16,458 bases of DNA, taken from assembly GCA_964637235.1 (NCBI GenBank), contig CAZWVR010000054.1, positions 1-16,458 of the forward strand. Reading direction: 5' to 3'. Position 1 is the first letter of the stretch. Each line of letters begins with the position of its first letter. Shown here piece after piece: positions 8,381 through 15,650 of this stretch. A program made the position numbers and the translations under genes. This stretch comes from CAZWVR01 sp964637235 (GTDB lineage Bacteria > Bacteroidota > Bacteroidia > Bacteroidales > S143-33). Under the pieces are notes generated by a model. The model saw only the letters and a list, made by a program, of their open reading frames with translations, made no database searches and had not been told where the DNA came from.

Positions 8381-8971
8381 ATGAACAAAAAGACCGCTCT
8401 TTTTTTCGGTAGTTTTAATCCTATACACAATGGACATTTAATATTAGCTAATTACTTTACTGAATACACAGATATCAATGAGCTTTGGTTTGTGCTCTCT
8501 CCTCAAAATCCTTTTAAAAAAAAACAAAAATTACTTGATTTTACCCACCGCTTGCAAATGCTAAAAAAAGCAATTGACGGGTATAATAAATTCAATATCT
8601 GCACAATAGAAAAAGATCTCCCCAAACCTTCATATACCATCAACACTCTCAATCATCTCAAAAAAAAATATCCGAAAAAAAATTTTGTAATTCTTATGGG
8701 AGCAGACAATATACTGAATATTACACAATGGAAAGATTATCAAACAATTATTGAAAACTACCAAATATATGTATATCCTCGCAAAGGGTTCAACCCAAAA
8801 CTGCAACATAAATCCATAAAATACATAAATGCGCCACTGGTGGAAATCTCTTCTACCTTCATTCGTAAAAGTATAGAAAATGGCAAAAACGTCCGTTTTT
8901 TCTTACCTTATGGAATTTTTGACATAATTAAAGACAATGGCTTTTATCAAAGAAGTGATAATAATTTTTAG
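8381..8971 (+). CDS. nadD: Nicotinate-nucleotide adenylyltransferase NadD
   Basis: NadD joins ATP and nicotinate mononucleotide to give deamido-NAD, a required step of NAD synthesis in the cytosol. Residues 5-20 carry the nucleotidyltransferase signature GSFNPIHNGH (10-19), with the HxGH motif. NFVILMGADNILNITQWKDY (101-120) matches the NadD substrate-binding region (the family's GADN..f..W.....I), and ISSTFIRKSI (156-165) is the C-terminal ATP-binding ISST.IR motif. The 196-aa length is normal for Bacteroidota NadD. The ATG at 8381 sits at the usual distance from the signature. The last base of its TAG stop is the first G of the GGG that opens repeat copy A, so the repeat follows without a gap. 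The residues after GIFDIIKDNGFY (RSDNNF) are not conserved and may have been set by the repeat insertion. Confidence 0.95.
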   Translation: MNKKTALFFGSFNPIHNGHLILANYFTEYTDINELWFVLSPQNPFKKKQKLLDFTHRLQMLKKAIDGYNKFNICTIEKDLPKPSYTINTLNHLKKKYPKKNFVILMGADNILNITQWKDYQTIIENYQIYVYPRKGFNPKLQHKSIKYINAPLVEISSTFIRKSIENGKNVRFFLPYGIFDIIKDNGFYQRSDNNF

Positions 8972-9146
8972 GGTGTGCCCCTCGTTCGCTGCTGGGCAGC
9001 TCGCTCGGGTCGGGCTTTCCGCTTATATTCGGCTCGGCAAAGCCAATGGCTACTTGGCGTGCGTAGGGCTTCGCTATTCGCTCAGCCTCCGCCGCCTAAG
9101 TATCCATAAGCCTTTGCCTTCACCTCATAACGCTCCAATCCCTCAC
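8970..9146 (+). repeat. GC-rich structured dispersed repeat, copy A
   Basis: A strongly GC-rich block in an AT-rich setting. It begins with AGGGTGTGCCCCTCG at the nadD stop and ends with CGCTCCAATCCCTCAC. Two parts match copy B at 13893-14154 on the other strand: positions 9004-9042 are identical over 39 nt to 14094-14132, and 9054-9146 match 13914-14006 with roughly 9 differences in about 94. Only 11 nt lie between the two blocks here, against 87 nt in copy B. Small hairpins are visible, such as GCTGC TGG GCAGC at 8988-9000 and AGCC AAT GGCT around 9041-9051. The open frame across it has no conserved content. Similar GC-rich blocks ending in CAATCCCTCAC are, from memory, scattered in Bacteroidota genomes. 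It may act as a transcription terminator or mRNA 3' end. Confidence 0.85.
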
Positions 9147-9285
9147 ACAATTGAAACTTTTACAAAACTTTTTTATATTTCAATTTTGAATAATCAATTT
9201 TCGTTTATATTTTGGAAAAACTTTTTGGCATTTAAATTGCTTAATCTTGAATAATTTTTACTTTTTGTAAACAAAAAAAGACATT
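9147..9285 (+). promoter_or_regulatory. AT-rich leader with candidate Bacteroidota-type promoter for the surface operon
   Basis: Between repeat copy A and the PKD gene lie about 139 bases of very AT-rich DNA. Bacteroidota promoters typically carry TTTG near -33 and TAnnTTTG near -7. A loose match is TTTTG at 9184-9188, then 19 nt, then TATTTTGG at 9208-9215 (TATATTTTG in overlapping register). A second weak candidate is TACTTTTTG near 9260, preceded 19 nt upstream by ATTG. An A-rich tract precedes the ATG instead of a Shine-Dalgarno sequence. The position is right for the promoter of the four-gene operon, but no element is a perfect match. Confidence 0.35.
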
Positions 9286-10098
9286 ATGAAACAACTTATT
9301 GCTATAACCTTTCTGATACTCCCAATATCGCTATTAGCCCAGCCAAATGCCTCTTTCTCTGTTAATTCAGAAAACATTTGTGCAGGCGATACAATATTTT
9401 TTACAAATACTTCTACTAACGCAACTTCTTTTCATTGGTTCTTTGGAGACGGCACAGATACATGGATAGAAAATCCTTTCCATATATACCAACAAAATGG
9501 AAACTATACAATCAAACTAATTGCATACGACAATGACGGAAATAAAGATTCCACATCATTAAATATTTCTGTAAATCCATCTGTAAATGTCAATCTCATC
9601 AACGACAAAAACAATAAAAGACTAATAGCACAATTAAGTTCACCTGCTAATATAACATGGTTCTTAAACAATGAAATCTCTCAACAATCCGATACTATTC
9701 TATATTACTACGAAAGTGGCTTATATAAAGTAGTTGCCAAAAATGACTATGGTTGTAGCGATTCAGACTCAGTTTTCATCAACATAAATGCAGAAGAAAC
9801 TTCCCCATCCGACTCTTTACATATTATTGTAATGAACAATATCCTAACCCCGGATATACAAGACGGCGTCAATGATGTCCTATTTATCAAAGATCTTGCA
9901 ACATATACAGCCCCTTGCATCGTTCAAATATATGATAAATACGGAAAACTCGTCTATCTAAACGAAAAATATTCAAATATTAACGGATTTAATGGAACCG
10001 ATAACAAAGGTAGAAAACTCCCACAAGGAACATACTACTATATCATACATAGCCAAGGCAGAAAAACCGCTACCGGATATATTGATTTAATCCGCTAA
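9286..10098 (+). CDS. Secreted PKD-domain protein with type B T9SS C-terminal domain
   Basis: Extracellular cargo of the type IX secretion system. A signal peptide covers residues 1-19 (hydrophobic core, then LLAQ). A PKD domain follows at about 20-97, with WFFGDGT at 51-57 and NPFHIYQQNGNYTIKL at 63-78. A second beta-rich, Ig-like module at about 98-168 contains the GLYKVVAKNDYGCSDS stretch common in this class. Residues about 182-270 are a type B (gliding-motility-associated) C-terminal domain: NNILTPDIQDGVND, then VQIYDKYGKLVY, FNGTDNKGRKLPQGTYYYII and the terminal TGYIDLIR. At 270 aa it is small for such cargo. The PorP/SprF gene starts 11 nt downstream; type B tails are known to depend on a PorP/SprF-like partner, so the pair likely works together. 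Binding target unknown; adhesion is an inference from the PKD fold. Confidence 0.88.
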   Translation: MKQLIAITFLILPISLLAQPNASFSVNSENICAGDTIFFTNTSTNATSFHWFFGDGTDTWIENPFHIYQQNGNYTIKLIAYDNDGNKDSTSLNISVNPSVNVNLINDKNNKRLIAQLSSPANITWFLNNEISQQSDTILYYYESGLYKVVAKNDYGCSDSDSVFININAEETSPSDSLHIIVMNNILTPDIQDGVNDVLFIKDLATYTAPCIVQIYDKYGKLVYLNEKYSNINGFNGTDNKGRKLPQGTYYYIIHSQGRKTATGYIDLIR

Positions 10099-10109
10099 AA
10101 ACGAAACAT

Positions 10110-11576
10110 ATGAAACATATGAAACATATTTTTCTATTTCTAATTTTTTCGGCATTGTCTATATCAATAAAAGCACAACAGCTTCCTTACAACAACCAAT
10201 TGATTTTCAACAAGTTTTCTTATATACCAGCAGCAGCAGGACTTAGTTCCACTGCCGAAGGCTTCGCTGGCATAAAACAACAATGGCTTGGAATAAAAGG
10301 AGCACCATTACAAGAAAATTTCTACTTTCATACCCCAATAGCACACAATATGGGGCTCGGGTCTGCTTTTATTATGGAACAAACAGGCAACTTCTCAAAC
10401 TTCTACTTCTGCGCTACATATTCATATCATATACAATTTAGCCCATATTCATATCTATCCGTAGCATTAACCCCAAATCTTATGCGTAATCAACTGGACT
10501 TCTCTCGTATTCATTCATTCGGATATAATATAGATCCTGCTCTGCAAAACAATCAATCTCTAAGCTTAAATATCTTTGACGTAGGTATCAGTATGCTATT
10601 CTATTCAAAAGGACTGCATATAGGAATAAATGTTCCCAGAACTATTGCTATGCAAGCTACTTATAAAGGTACAAACCTCCATTATAGCACACAACGAGAA
10701 TACTTCTCTATGATTTCATATAGATTTCCAATATCTGAAAAAATACAACTCGAACCATTAGTAAGTTTGCATACAAACGAACTATGGAAGCCAGATATTG
10801 CTACTGCAATAACTATGAGATATACCAACTTTTGGATTTCCAGTGGATATAAAACCGATAAATCTCTTATGTTTTCAATAGGTGTACTCTCAAAAACTAA
10901 TATTATGCTTTCATATTCCTATGAGGTCGGGCTTTCAGCACTATCAGCAGCAGCTAACGGCACACACGAAATATCAATCGGTTTTCTCTTAGGTAAAAAA
11001 GATAATGTAAAACTATTAGCCACTGTCTTTAATCCCATATCTGAAAAAGAAGCTAACCTAAACAAAATACAACAAAAAATTGCAGGCTTAGAAACAAAAC
11101 TAAATAACGAAATGGAACAAAGAACCTCAGTTGACAATAAGCTACAAAATCAGATAGATAGCTTAAAAACTATAATAGGTGCTACTCCTATTGCTAAACC
11201 CCAAAATAATGAGCCTAAATGGGTGGACTCTATTACAACATACGCCATAAATTTCGGCTATCTCAATGATAAAATACTCTCTTCAAGCTTCCCTGAATTG
11301 GATAAATATGCTTCAATACTCACAAAAGATAAAAGCATTAAAATGAAAATAATAGTCTATACAGACACCCCATTTGCCAACGAATTCAATAAAGAACTAT
11401 CTAAAAATAGAGCTAAAAATATCGCAGAATATTTTCTCACTAAACCTGGTATGAAAGGCAGAATATTCTACGAAGGAAAAGGTTCAACTAATCCAATTGC
11501 TACGGGAAATACCCCAGAAGCACGAGCTAAAAATTCAAGAGTTATTTTTCTATTTAATAAAAAAATAAACCTGTAA
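10110..11576 (+). CDS. PorP/SprF-family T9SS outer-membrane protein fused to an OmpA-like domain
   Basis: The first 297 residues are a PorP/SprF-type beta-barrel protein: signal peptide 1-22 (ending KAQ), then the family opening NQLIFNKFSYIPAAAGLS with AGIKQQWLGIKGAP, followed by alternating aromatic strands up to EISIGFLLGKK. A coiled-coil linker follows at about 312-355 (heptad-like, KIQQKIAGLETKLNNEMEQR). Residues about 376-488 look like an OmpA C-terminal peptidoglycan-binding domain: INFGYLNDKI, then VYTDT with Asp419, NKELSKNRAKNIAEYFL with Arg434 and GNTPEARAKNSRVIF. Asp419 and Arg434 match the diaminopimelate-contacting pair of the family. In most T9SS sets the PorP and OmpA-type (PorE) functions are separate proteins, so the fusion is notable. 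Two starts are possible (10110 or 10119), because a 9-nt tandem repeat duplicates the start. It sits between two T9SS cargo genes. Confidence 0.87.
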   Translation: MKHMKHIFLFLIFSALSISIKAQQLPYNNQLIFNKFSYIPAAAGLSSTAEGFAGIKQQWLGIKGAPLQENFYFHTPIAHNMGLGSAFIMEQTGNFSNFYFCATYSYHIQFSPYSYLSVALTPNLMRNQLDFSRIHSFGYNIDPALQNNQSLSLNIFDVGISMLFYSKGLHIGINVPRTIAMQATYKGTNLHYSTQREYFSMISYRFPISEKIQLEPLVSLHTNELWKPDIATAITMRYTNFWISSGYKTDKSLMFSIGVLSKTNIMLSYSYEVGLSALSAAANGTHEISIGFLLGKKDNVKLLATVFNPISEKEANLNKIQQKIAGLETKLNNEMEQRTSVDNKLQNQIDSLKTIIGATPIAKPQNNEPKWVDSITTYAINFGYLNDKILSSSFPELDKYASILTKDKSIKMKIIVYTDTPFANEFNKELSKNRAKNIAEYFLTKPGMKGRIFYEGKGSTNPIATGNTPEARAKNSRVIFLFNKKINL

Positions 11577-11577
11577 A

Positions 11578-12078
11578 ATGAAGCAAAGTTTACTAAAATA
11601 CTTATTTATATTGCTCTCAATCAATTTATCTGCCCAAAATATTAGCAGATTCGCCTTTAATCCTACTTTTTTTACAAATACCAACATTGATTTCTCCATT
11701 GGTGCTATAACTGCAAAATCTTTTTCAATAGAAAATTACAAAATCACTTCTGACTTTATTCAACCCCAAATTTATTGCAATAAAAAAAACAAATATTCCG
11801 ACACTATACTAAACCAAAATAAAATCAAAATATATCCTAACCCTTTTACGGATAAAATAAATATTAACATTAAAAGCAAAAAAAACTTTTCAGATCTAAT
11901 TATTGAACTGACAGATTTACAGGGTAGAAAAATTTTATCTCTAAACAAAGAATTACCTGATAAAACAATCTACACAAATATTTCTATAAATACAGAAACA
12001 TTAAAAAATAATTTGTATTTTCTGCGCATATACATTGATGGAAAAACACAGTTAATCACTAAAATTATAAAACAATGA
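11578..12078 (+). CDS. Small secreted protein with type A T9SS sorting domain
   Basis: A 166-residue T9SS cargo consisting of little more than its sorting tail. Signal peptide at 1-20 (LLSINLSAQ). Residues about 35-65 have the IDFSIGAITAKSF ... SDFIQPQIY pattern found at the start of many small Bacteroidota secreted proteins (the 'SiGE ... tQGFqQP' motif), here in degenerate form. Residues about 82-166 are a type A C-terminal domain: IKIYPNPFTDKININI, then LIIELTDLQGRKILSL, LKNNLYFLRIYIDGK and QLITKIIK at the end. No enzymatic or binding domain is visible between them. It starts 1 nt after the PorP-OmpA stop, and its own stop overlaps the next gene (ATGA), so translation is probably coupled. 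Function unknown; a structural or anchoring role at the surface is an inference. Confidence 0.8.
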   Translation: MKQSLLKYLFILLSINLSAQNISRFAFNPTFFTNTNIDFSIGAITAKSFSIENYKITSDFIQPQIYCNKKNKYSDTILNQNKIKIYPNPFTDKININIKSKKNFSDLIIELTDLQGRKILSLNKELPDKTIYTNISINTETLKNNLYFLRIYIDGKTQLITKIIKQ

Positions 12079-13859
12079 AAAGGCTACTGTTTTTGCTAAT
12101 ACTTATAAACGGCATATTAAACTCTTATGCACAGTTTCCACAATGGTTTAATTATCAAGCTGTTGCCAGAGATGCACAAGGTTTACCTTTGAGTAATAAA
12201 AAAATAGCAGTAGAAATATCTATTTTACGCGGGAATGACTGCGAAAATAACCAAAACTGTGAATTATTATGGCAAGAGCTACATTTCCCAACTACTAACG
12301 AATTCGGACTATTCAACATAGAAATAGGAAATGGACAAAATACTTATGCAGGGAGCCTCTCTTCCTTCGACCAAATAAATTGGCAAGATTTATCACACGG
12401 AAATTACTACCTTAAACTACGAGTTGACTTTGGAAGCAGCGAAACAGGAAACTCTATGCAACAAATGGGAATAGTCAAATTCCTATCTGTTCCATACTCT
12501 CTTGCTGCAAAAAACGTAGCCCGCGATGAAAACGGCAAACTCCCCTTCTCATTATCTGAACTCTCTGATGTAGATGTAAATGGACTCAGTGCTAATCAAG
12601 TTCTACAATGGGATGGTACTAAATGGGTTAATGTACCTGCAAGCAATGGAGGCGCTGTTGCTTTACAAGACTTAACCGACGTACAAATTAGCTCCCCTAC
12701 CACAGGAGAAACACTCATTTTTAACGGTACTAACTGGATAAATGGACGGCAAAGTTTAAACGACCTCTCTGATGTAAATACAAACAATACTCCTAATAAT
12801 GTTTTAATATGGAACGGAACCTATTGGAGCGATACTACTATGACCCTTTCTCTTTTAAATGACGTCAATATTAGTTCTCCGACTAATGGAGAAGCCTTAA
12901 TTTTCAATGGCACAAATTGGGTTAACCAGACTATTCCGTCTGGCTCGTCTCTATGGCAACAAAACGGTAGTGATATATTCTACAAAAATGGTAATGTAGG
13001 AATAGATACCGTTGCAAATTACAAATTCCAAGTCTTTAATAACAACAATAGCTCTGTGCTATTTTCAGGTGATATAAATAGTTCATATAGCCAAACGCCA
13101 GCTGCAAATAAAGTAAATTTCTGGTTTAATATTCCCAAAAGTGCCTTATATATAGGCACATATAACGGTACACAATGGAATAATGTGGGCAATTTTTCAA
13201 TCTCTTTTGGCTCTAATAACCAAACGCCAGCTGTATATTCTTTTACAAATGGCACAAGAAACATTATAAATGGAGATTACGGAATTGCGATAGGAGACAG
13301 TAATATTGTAGATGGTTATAAAGCCATAGCCATAGGAAAATCTTTAAAACCAGAAGCTTTTTTAAGCGTTGCAATAGGTAAATATAACTATTCCTCGCTG
13401 CAAAATCCTACCACTTGGTATGATAATAATCAAATATTTGTAATCGGCAATGGAAGCAATGAAGCTAATAGACATAATTGTTTTGTGATCCGCAAAAATG
13501 GGGATGTATATGCACAAGGAGCAATAACAGGAAATGTTGCCGATCCATCTAAATCTCAGGAACTTGATAATGTACTACCGCTAATAATGAAAATAGAACC
13601 CGTAAAAACATACAAAAACAATAAATTAACTTATCTTTTCACCTATGAAAATATGAAAAAAATATTTCCAGAGTTAATTTATGAAGGATTTAATAAAGAC
13701 GAACACGCTTTTGCATATACTTCAATGATACCTATATTGGTAAAAGCCATCCAAGAGCAGCAAATAATGATAAAAGATCTGCAATATCAAAATTTCAAAT
13801 TATCAGAAAAAATAAATGAACTGGAAAGAGAGATAGCAAAATTAAATAACAAAGAATAG
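12075..13859 (+). CDS. Tail-fibre-like surface protein with YadA-head-like repeats and S74-type C-terminus
   Basis: A secreted fibrous protein. Signal peptide 1-20. Residues 21-148 form the Bacteroidota N-terminal module, from FNYQAVARDAQGLPLSNKKI to KFLSVPYSLAAK. Four repeats of about 30 residues follow at 160-288, each with an LSDV-type start and a WNGTxW-type end (LSELSDV...WDGTKWVN, LQDLTDV...FNGTNWIN, LNDLSDV...WNGTYWSD, LSLLNDV...FNGTNWVN). Residues 400-437 contain GIAIGDSN, AIAIGKS and VAIGKYN, like the stacked head repeats of trimeric adhesins. The C-terminus (about 485-594) resembles the S74 intramolecular-chaperone domain, with AYTSMIPILVKAIQEQQ running into a coiled coil. I cannot see the usual SD...K cleavage motif. 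No T9SS tail is present, so its export route is unclear. It ends the operon with a 4-nt overlap to the previous gene. Likely trimer, likely adhesin. Confidence 0.8.
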   Translation: MKRLLFLLILINGILNSYAQFPQWFNYQAVARDAQGLPLSNKKIAVEISILRGNDCENNQNCELLWQELHFPTTNEFGLFNIEIGNGQNTYAGSLSSFDQINWQDLSHGNYYLKLRVDFGSSETGNSMQQMGIVKFLSVPYSLAAKNVARDENGKLPFSLSELSDVDVNGLSANQVLQWDGTKWVNVPASNGGAVALQDLTDVQISSPTTGETLIFNGTNWINGRQSLNDLSDVNTNNTPNNVLIWNGTYWSDTTMTLSLLNDVNISSPTNGEALIFNGTNWVNQTIPSGSSLWQQNGSDIFYKNGNVGIDTVANYKFQVFNNNNSSVLFSGDINSSYSQTPAANKVNFWFNIPKSALYIGTYNGTQWNNVGNFSISFGSNNQTPAVYSFTNGTRNIINGDYGIAIGDSNIVDGYKAIAIGKSLKPEAFLSVAIGKYNYSSLQNPTTWYDNNQIFVIGNGSNEANRHNCFVIRKNGDVYAQGAITGNVADPSKSQELDNVLPLIMKIEPVKTYKNNKLTYLFTYENMKKIFPELIYEGFNKDEHAFAYTSMIPILVKAIQEQQIMIKDLQYQNFKLSEKINELEREIAKLNNKE

Positions 13860-13892
13860 TAATTTTTGCAAGTTAATGAGAGAATAGAGAAT

Positions 13893-14154
13893 GCGGAGGC
13901 GTCGCGGAGGAGCGTGAGGGATTGGAGCGATATGAGGCGAAGGCAAAGGCTTAGGCATACTTGGCGGCGGAGGCTGAGCGGAGGAGCGAAGCCCCACGCA
14001 CGCCAAAGCAAGCGAAATGCTTAGGCAGGCGAGTTGTCCGCCGAAGGCGGCTACCGCATTGCCTTGCATTTCGCTTGCGAGAGTATGCCTTGCCTTTGCC
14101 GAGCCGAATATAAGCGGAAAGCCCGACCCGAGCCTGAGCGAGGGACACGCCCTA
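13893..14154 (-). repeat. GC-rich structured dispersed repeat, copy B (inverted relative to copy A)
   Basis: Same family as the block at 8970-9146 but on the opposite strand. Read on the minus strand it opens with TTTAGGGCGTGTCCCTCG 8 nt after the pepD stop and ends near the convergent tail-fibre gene. The 39-nt block 14094-14132 is identical to 9004-9042, and 13914-14006 is about 90% identical to 9054-9146. The 87 nt between the blocks (14007-14093) have no counterpart in copy A. Outer arms 13942-13960 and 14083-14100 are near-perfect inverted repeats (GGCAAAGGC...AGGCATAC), so most of the unit can fold on itself. Position between two convergent genes would suit a bidirectional terminator. 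The long overlapping reading frames across it are GC-driven and carry no recognisable protein. Confidence 0.85.
14008..14078. repeat. Perfect 13-bp inverted repeat with inner hairpin inside copy B
   Basis: GCAAGCGAAATGC at 14008-14020 is the exact reverse complement of GCATTTCGCTTGC at 14066-14078. The 45-nt loop holds a second perfect stem, CCGCC-GAA-GGCGG at 14038-14050. This whole substructure lies in the 87-nt part missing from copy A, so it is a removable or inserted module. Confidence 0.85.
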
Positions 14155-14161
14155 AATCACA

Positions 14162-15628
14162 TTACTTTTTCGGTATATGTTTCAAAGTCTCAATAAGAAA
14201 ATCCCAAAACTTACGGACGCTTTCTATATGTACCTTTTCATCAGGTGAATGAGGATGCCTGATAGTAGGACCTATGGAGATCATATCCATATTAGGATAT
14301 TTACCACCAATAACCCCAGTTTCCAAACCTGCATGTATAGCTTTTATTTCAGGTTTTTTACCGAAAAGTTTCTCGTAAACATCTACCATTATATTTAATA
14401 TTTCAGAATTCATATTAGGCTTCCAGCCGGGATATTTACCATCAAACCATACTTTATCAGCATTAGCGAGTGTATAGATAGCTTCAAAAGTTTTCTCCAC
14501 ATCCTCTTTTGCAGTATCTACGGAACTACGTATCAATGCTAAAACTTCAATTGTATTATCTTGATTTACACGGACTACGGATAAATTCGTCGAAGTTTCA
14601 ACTAAGTCTTTCATTGCTGTGCTCATACGAATCACACCATTAGGAGTACCTTGCAGAGCTTTTATTAAATTTTCCTGAGTAATCGGATCTATTACAAAAT
14701 CGGGCATATCAGTTTTTTCAGCAACAAAAGACATATTTGGTTCGGTATCGCTATATTCATACTTAAATATGTCAAACCATTTTTGGACTTCTTCAAGTAG
14801 ATATTTTTCTTTATTTTTAGGAATCAACACAGTAGCAAAAGCTTCTCTTGGGATTGCATTTCTGAGATCTCCAATAGATAGAGTAGATATCTGAATGCCC
14901 AAGTCGCGATAAGTATTGTATAAAAACCTAAAAAATAACTTAGCGGCATTAGCCCTTCCGAGATTTATATCTATACCGGAATGACCACCTTTCAAACCAG
15001 TAAGAGCCAGTTTATATGCGACGGTATCATTACTGACCCCTATTTTATTATATCTAAACAGCATATTAGCATTTGTGCCGCCAGCGCATCCGACATATAA
15101 TTCTCCTTCGTCCTCAGAATCAAGGTTTATAAGAATATCGCCGGTAAGTAAATCAGGACTCAAATTAAAGGCGCCTGTCATACCGGTTTCCTCGTCAATG
15201 GTAAATAAAGCTTCAATAGGCGGATGCTGAATATCTTTGGCTTCCAAAATAGCCATAATAGCAGCGACACCAATACCATTATCGGCTCCGAGTGTAGTAC
15301 CGTCTGCTGTGACCCATTCTCCGTCAATATAGGCTGTAATAGGATCTTTTTCGAAATCATGGACTTTATCGCTATTTTTCTGTGGCACCATATCCAAATG
15401 GGCTTGGAGCACAACAGTTTTCCTATCCTGCATACCAGGGGTAGCCGGCTTACGTATTAAAACATTGCCAACTTCGTCAACAATGGTTTCAAGAGAAAGG
15501 CTTTCTCCGAAATTTTTTATAAATTCAATAACCTTAGCCTCTTTTTTTGAAGGCCTTGGGATTTTAGTCAATTCAACAAAATTTTTCCACAAATTTTTAG
15601 GTGTTAGGTTTAATAATTGTTCATTCAT
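14162..15628 (-). CDS. pepD: Aminoacyl-histidine / cytosolic non-specific dipeptidase PepD (M20)
   Basis: Two-zinc metallopeptidase of family M20C that cleaves Xaa-His and many other dipeptides in the cytosol. Zinc ligands and catalytic residues are in place: QAHLDM (His77, with Asp79), GADNGIG (bridging Asp116), DEETG (Glu146/Glu147, the general base and a ligand), NLDSEDEGE (Asp170) and GPTIRHPHSPDEKVHIES near 452-470 with the C-terminal His ligand. The sequence EALFTIDEETGMTGA and the YVGCAGG following it are standard PepD wording. Length 488 is normal. The start ATG at 15628 gives the usual LLNLTPKNLWKNFVELTKIPRPS opening. It lies 22 nt downstream of the phosphorylase gene on the same strand, so the two may be co-transcribed. 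Its stop is 8 nt before repeat copy B. Confidence 0.93.
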   Translation of the reverse strand: MNEQLLNLTPKNLWKNFVELTKIPRPSKKEAKVIEFIKNFGESLSLETIVDEVGNVLIRKPATPGMQDRKTVVLQAHLDMVPQKNSDKVHDFEKDPITAYIDGEWVTADGTTLGADNGIGVAAIMAILEAKDIQHPPIEALFTIDEETGMTGAFNLSPDLLTGDILINLDSEDEGELYVGCAGGTNANMLFRYNKIGVSNDTVAYKLALTGLKGGHSGIDINLGRANAAKLFFRFLYNTYRDLGIQISTLSIGDLRNAIPREAFATVLIPKNKEKYLLEEVQKWFDIFKYEYSDTEPNMSFVAEKTDMPDFVIDPITQENLIKALQGTPNGVIRMSTAMKDLVETSTNLSVVRVNQDNTIEVLALIRSSVDTAKEDVEKTFEAIYTLANADKVWFDGKYPGWKPNMNSEILNIMVDVYEKLFGKKPEIKAIHAGLETGVIGGKYPNMDMISIGPTIRHPHSPDEKVHIESVRKFWDFLIETLKHIPKK

Positions 15629-15650
15629 AAGTTAGTATTTTTAGTTTTTG

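Noticed and set aside
8970..9146. Copy A as an insertion sequence or part of a CRISPR array
   Set aside because: There is no transposase, no target-site duplication that I can see, and no regularly spaced direct repeats.
8937..9254. Open frame of 105 codons across repeat copy A
   Set aside because: It overlaps the end of nadD and its sequence is just the GC-rich repeat read through; no conserved protein content and no fitting start.
12675..12930. Direct DNA repeats in the fibre gene as a mobile or phase-variable element
   Set aside because: The similarity is at the protein level (about 30-residue LSDV...WNGT units) with diverged codons, so it is ordinary repeat structure of a fibre protein.
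13787..14252. Several overlapping open frames across repeat copy B on both strands
   Set aside because: They arise from the GC-rich repeat, which has few stop codons, and conflict with the flanking genes; no recognisable domain or start.
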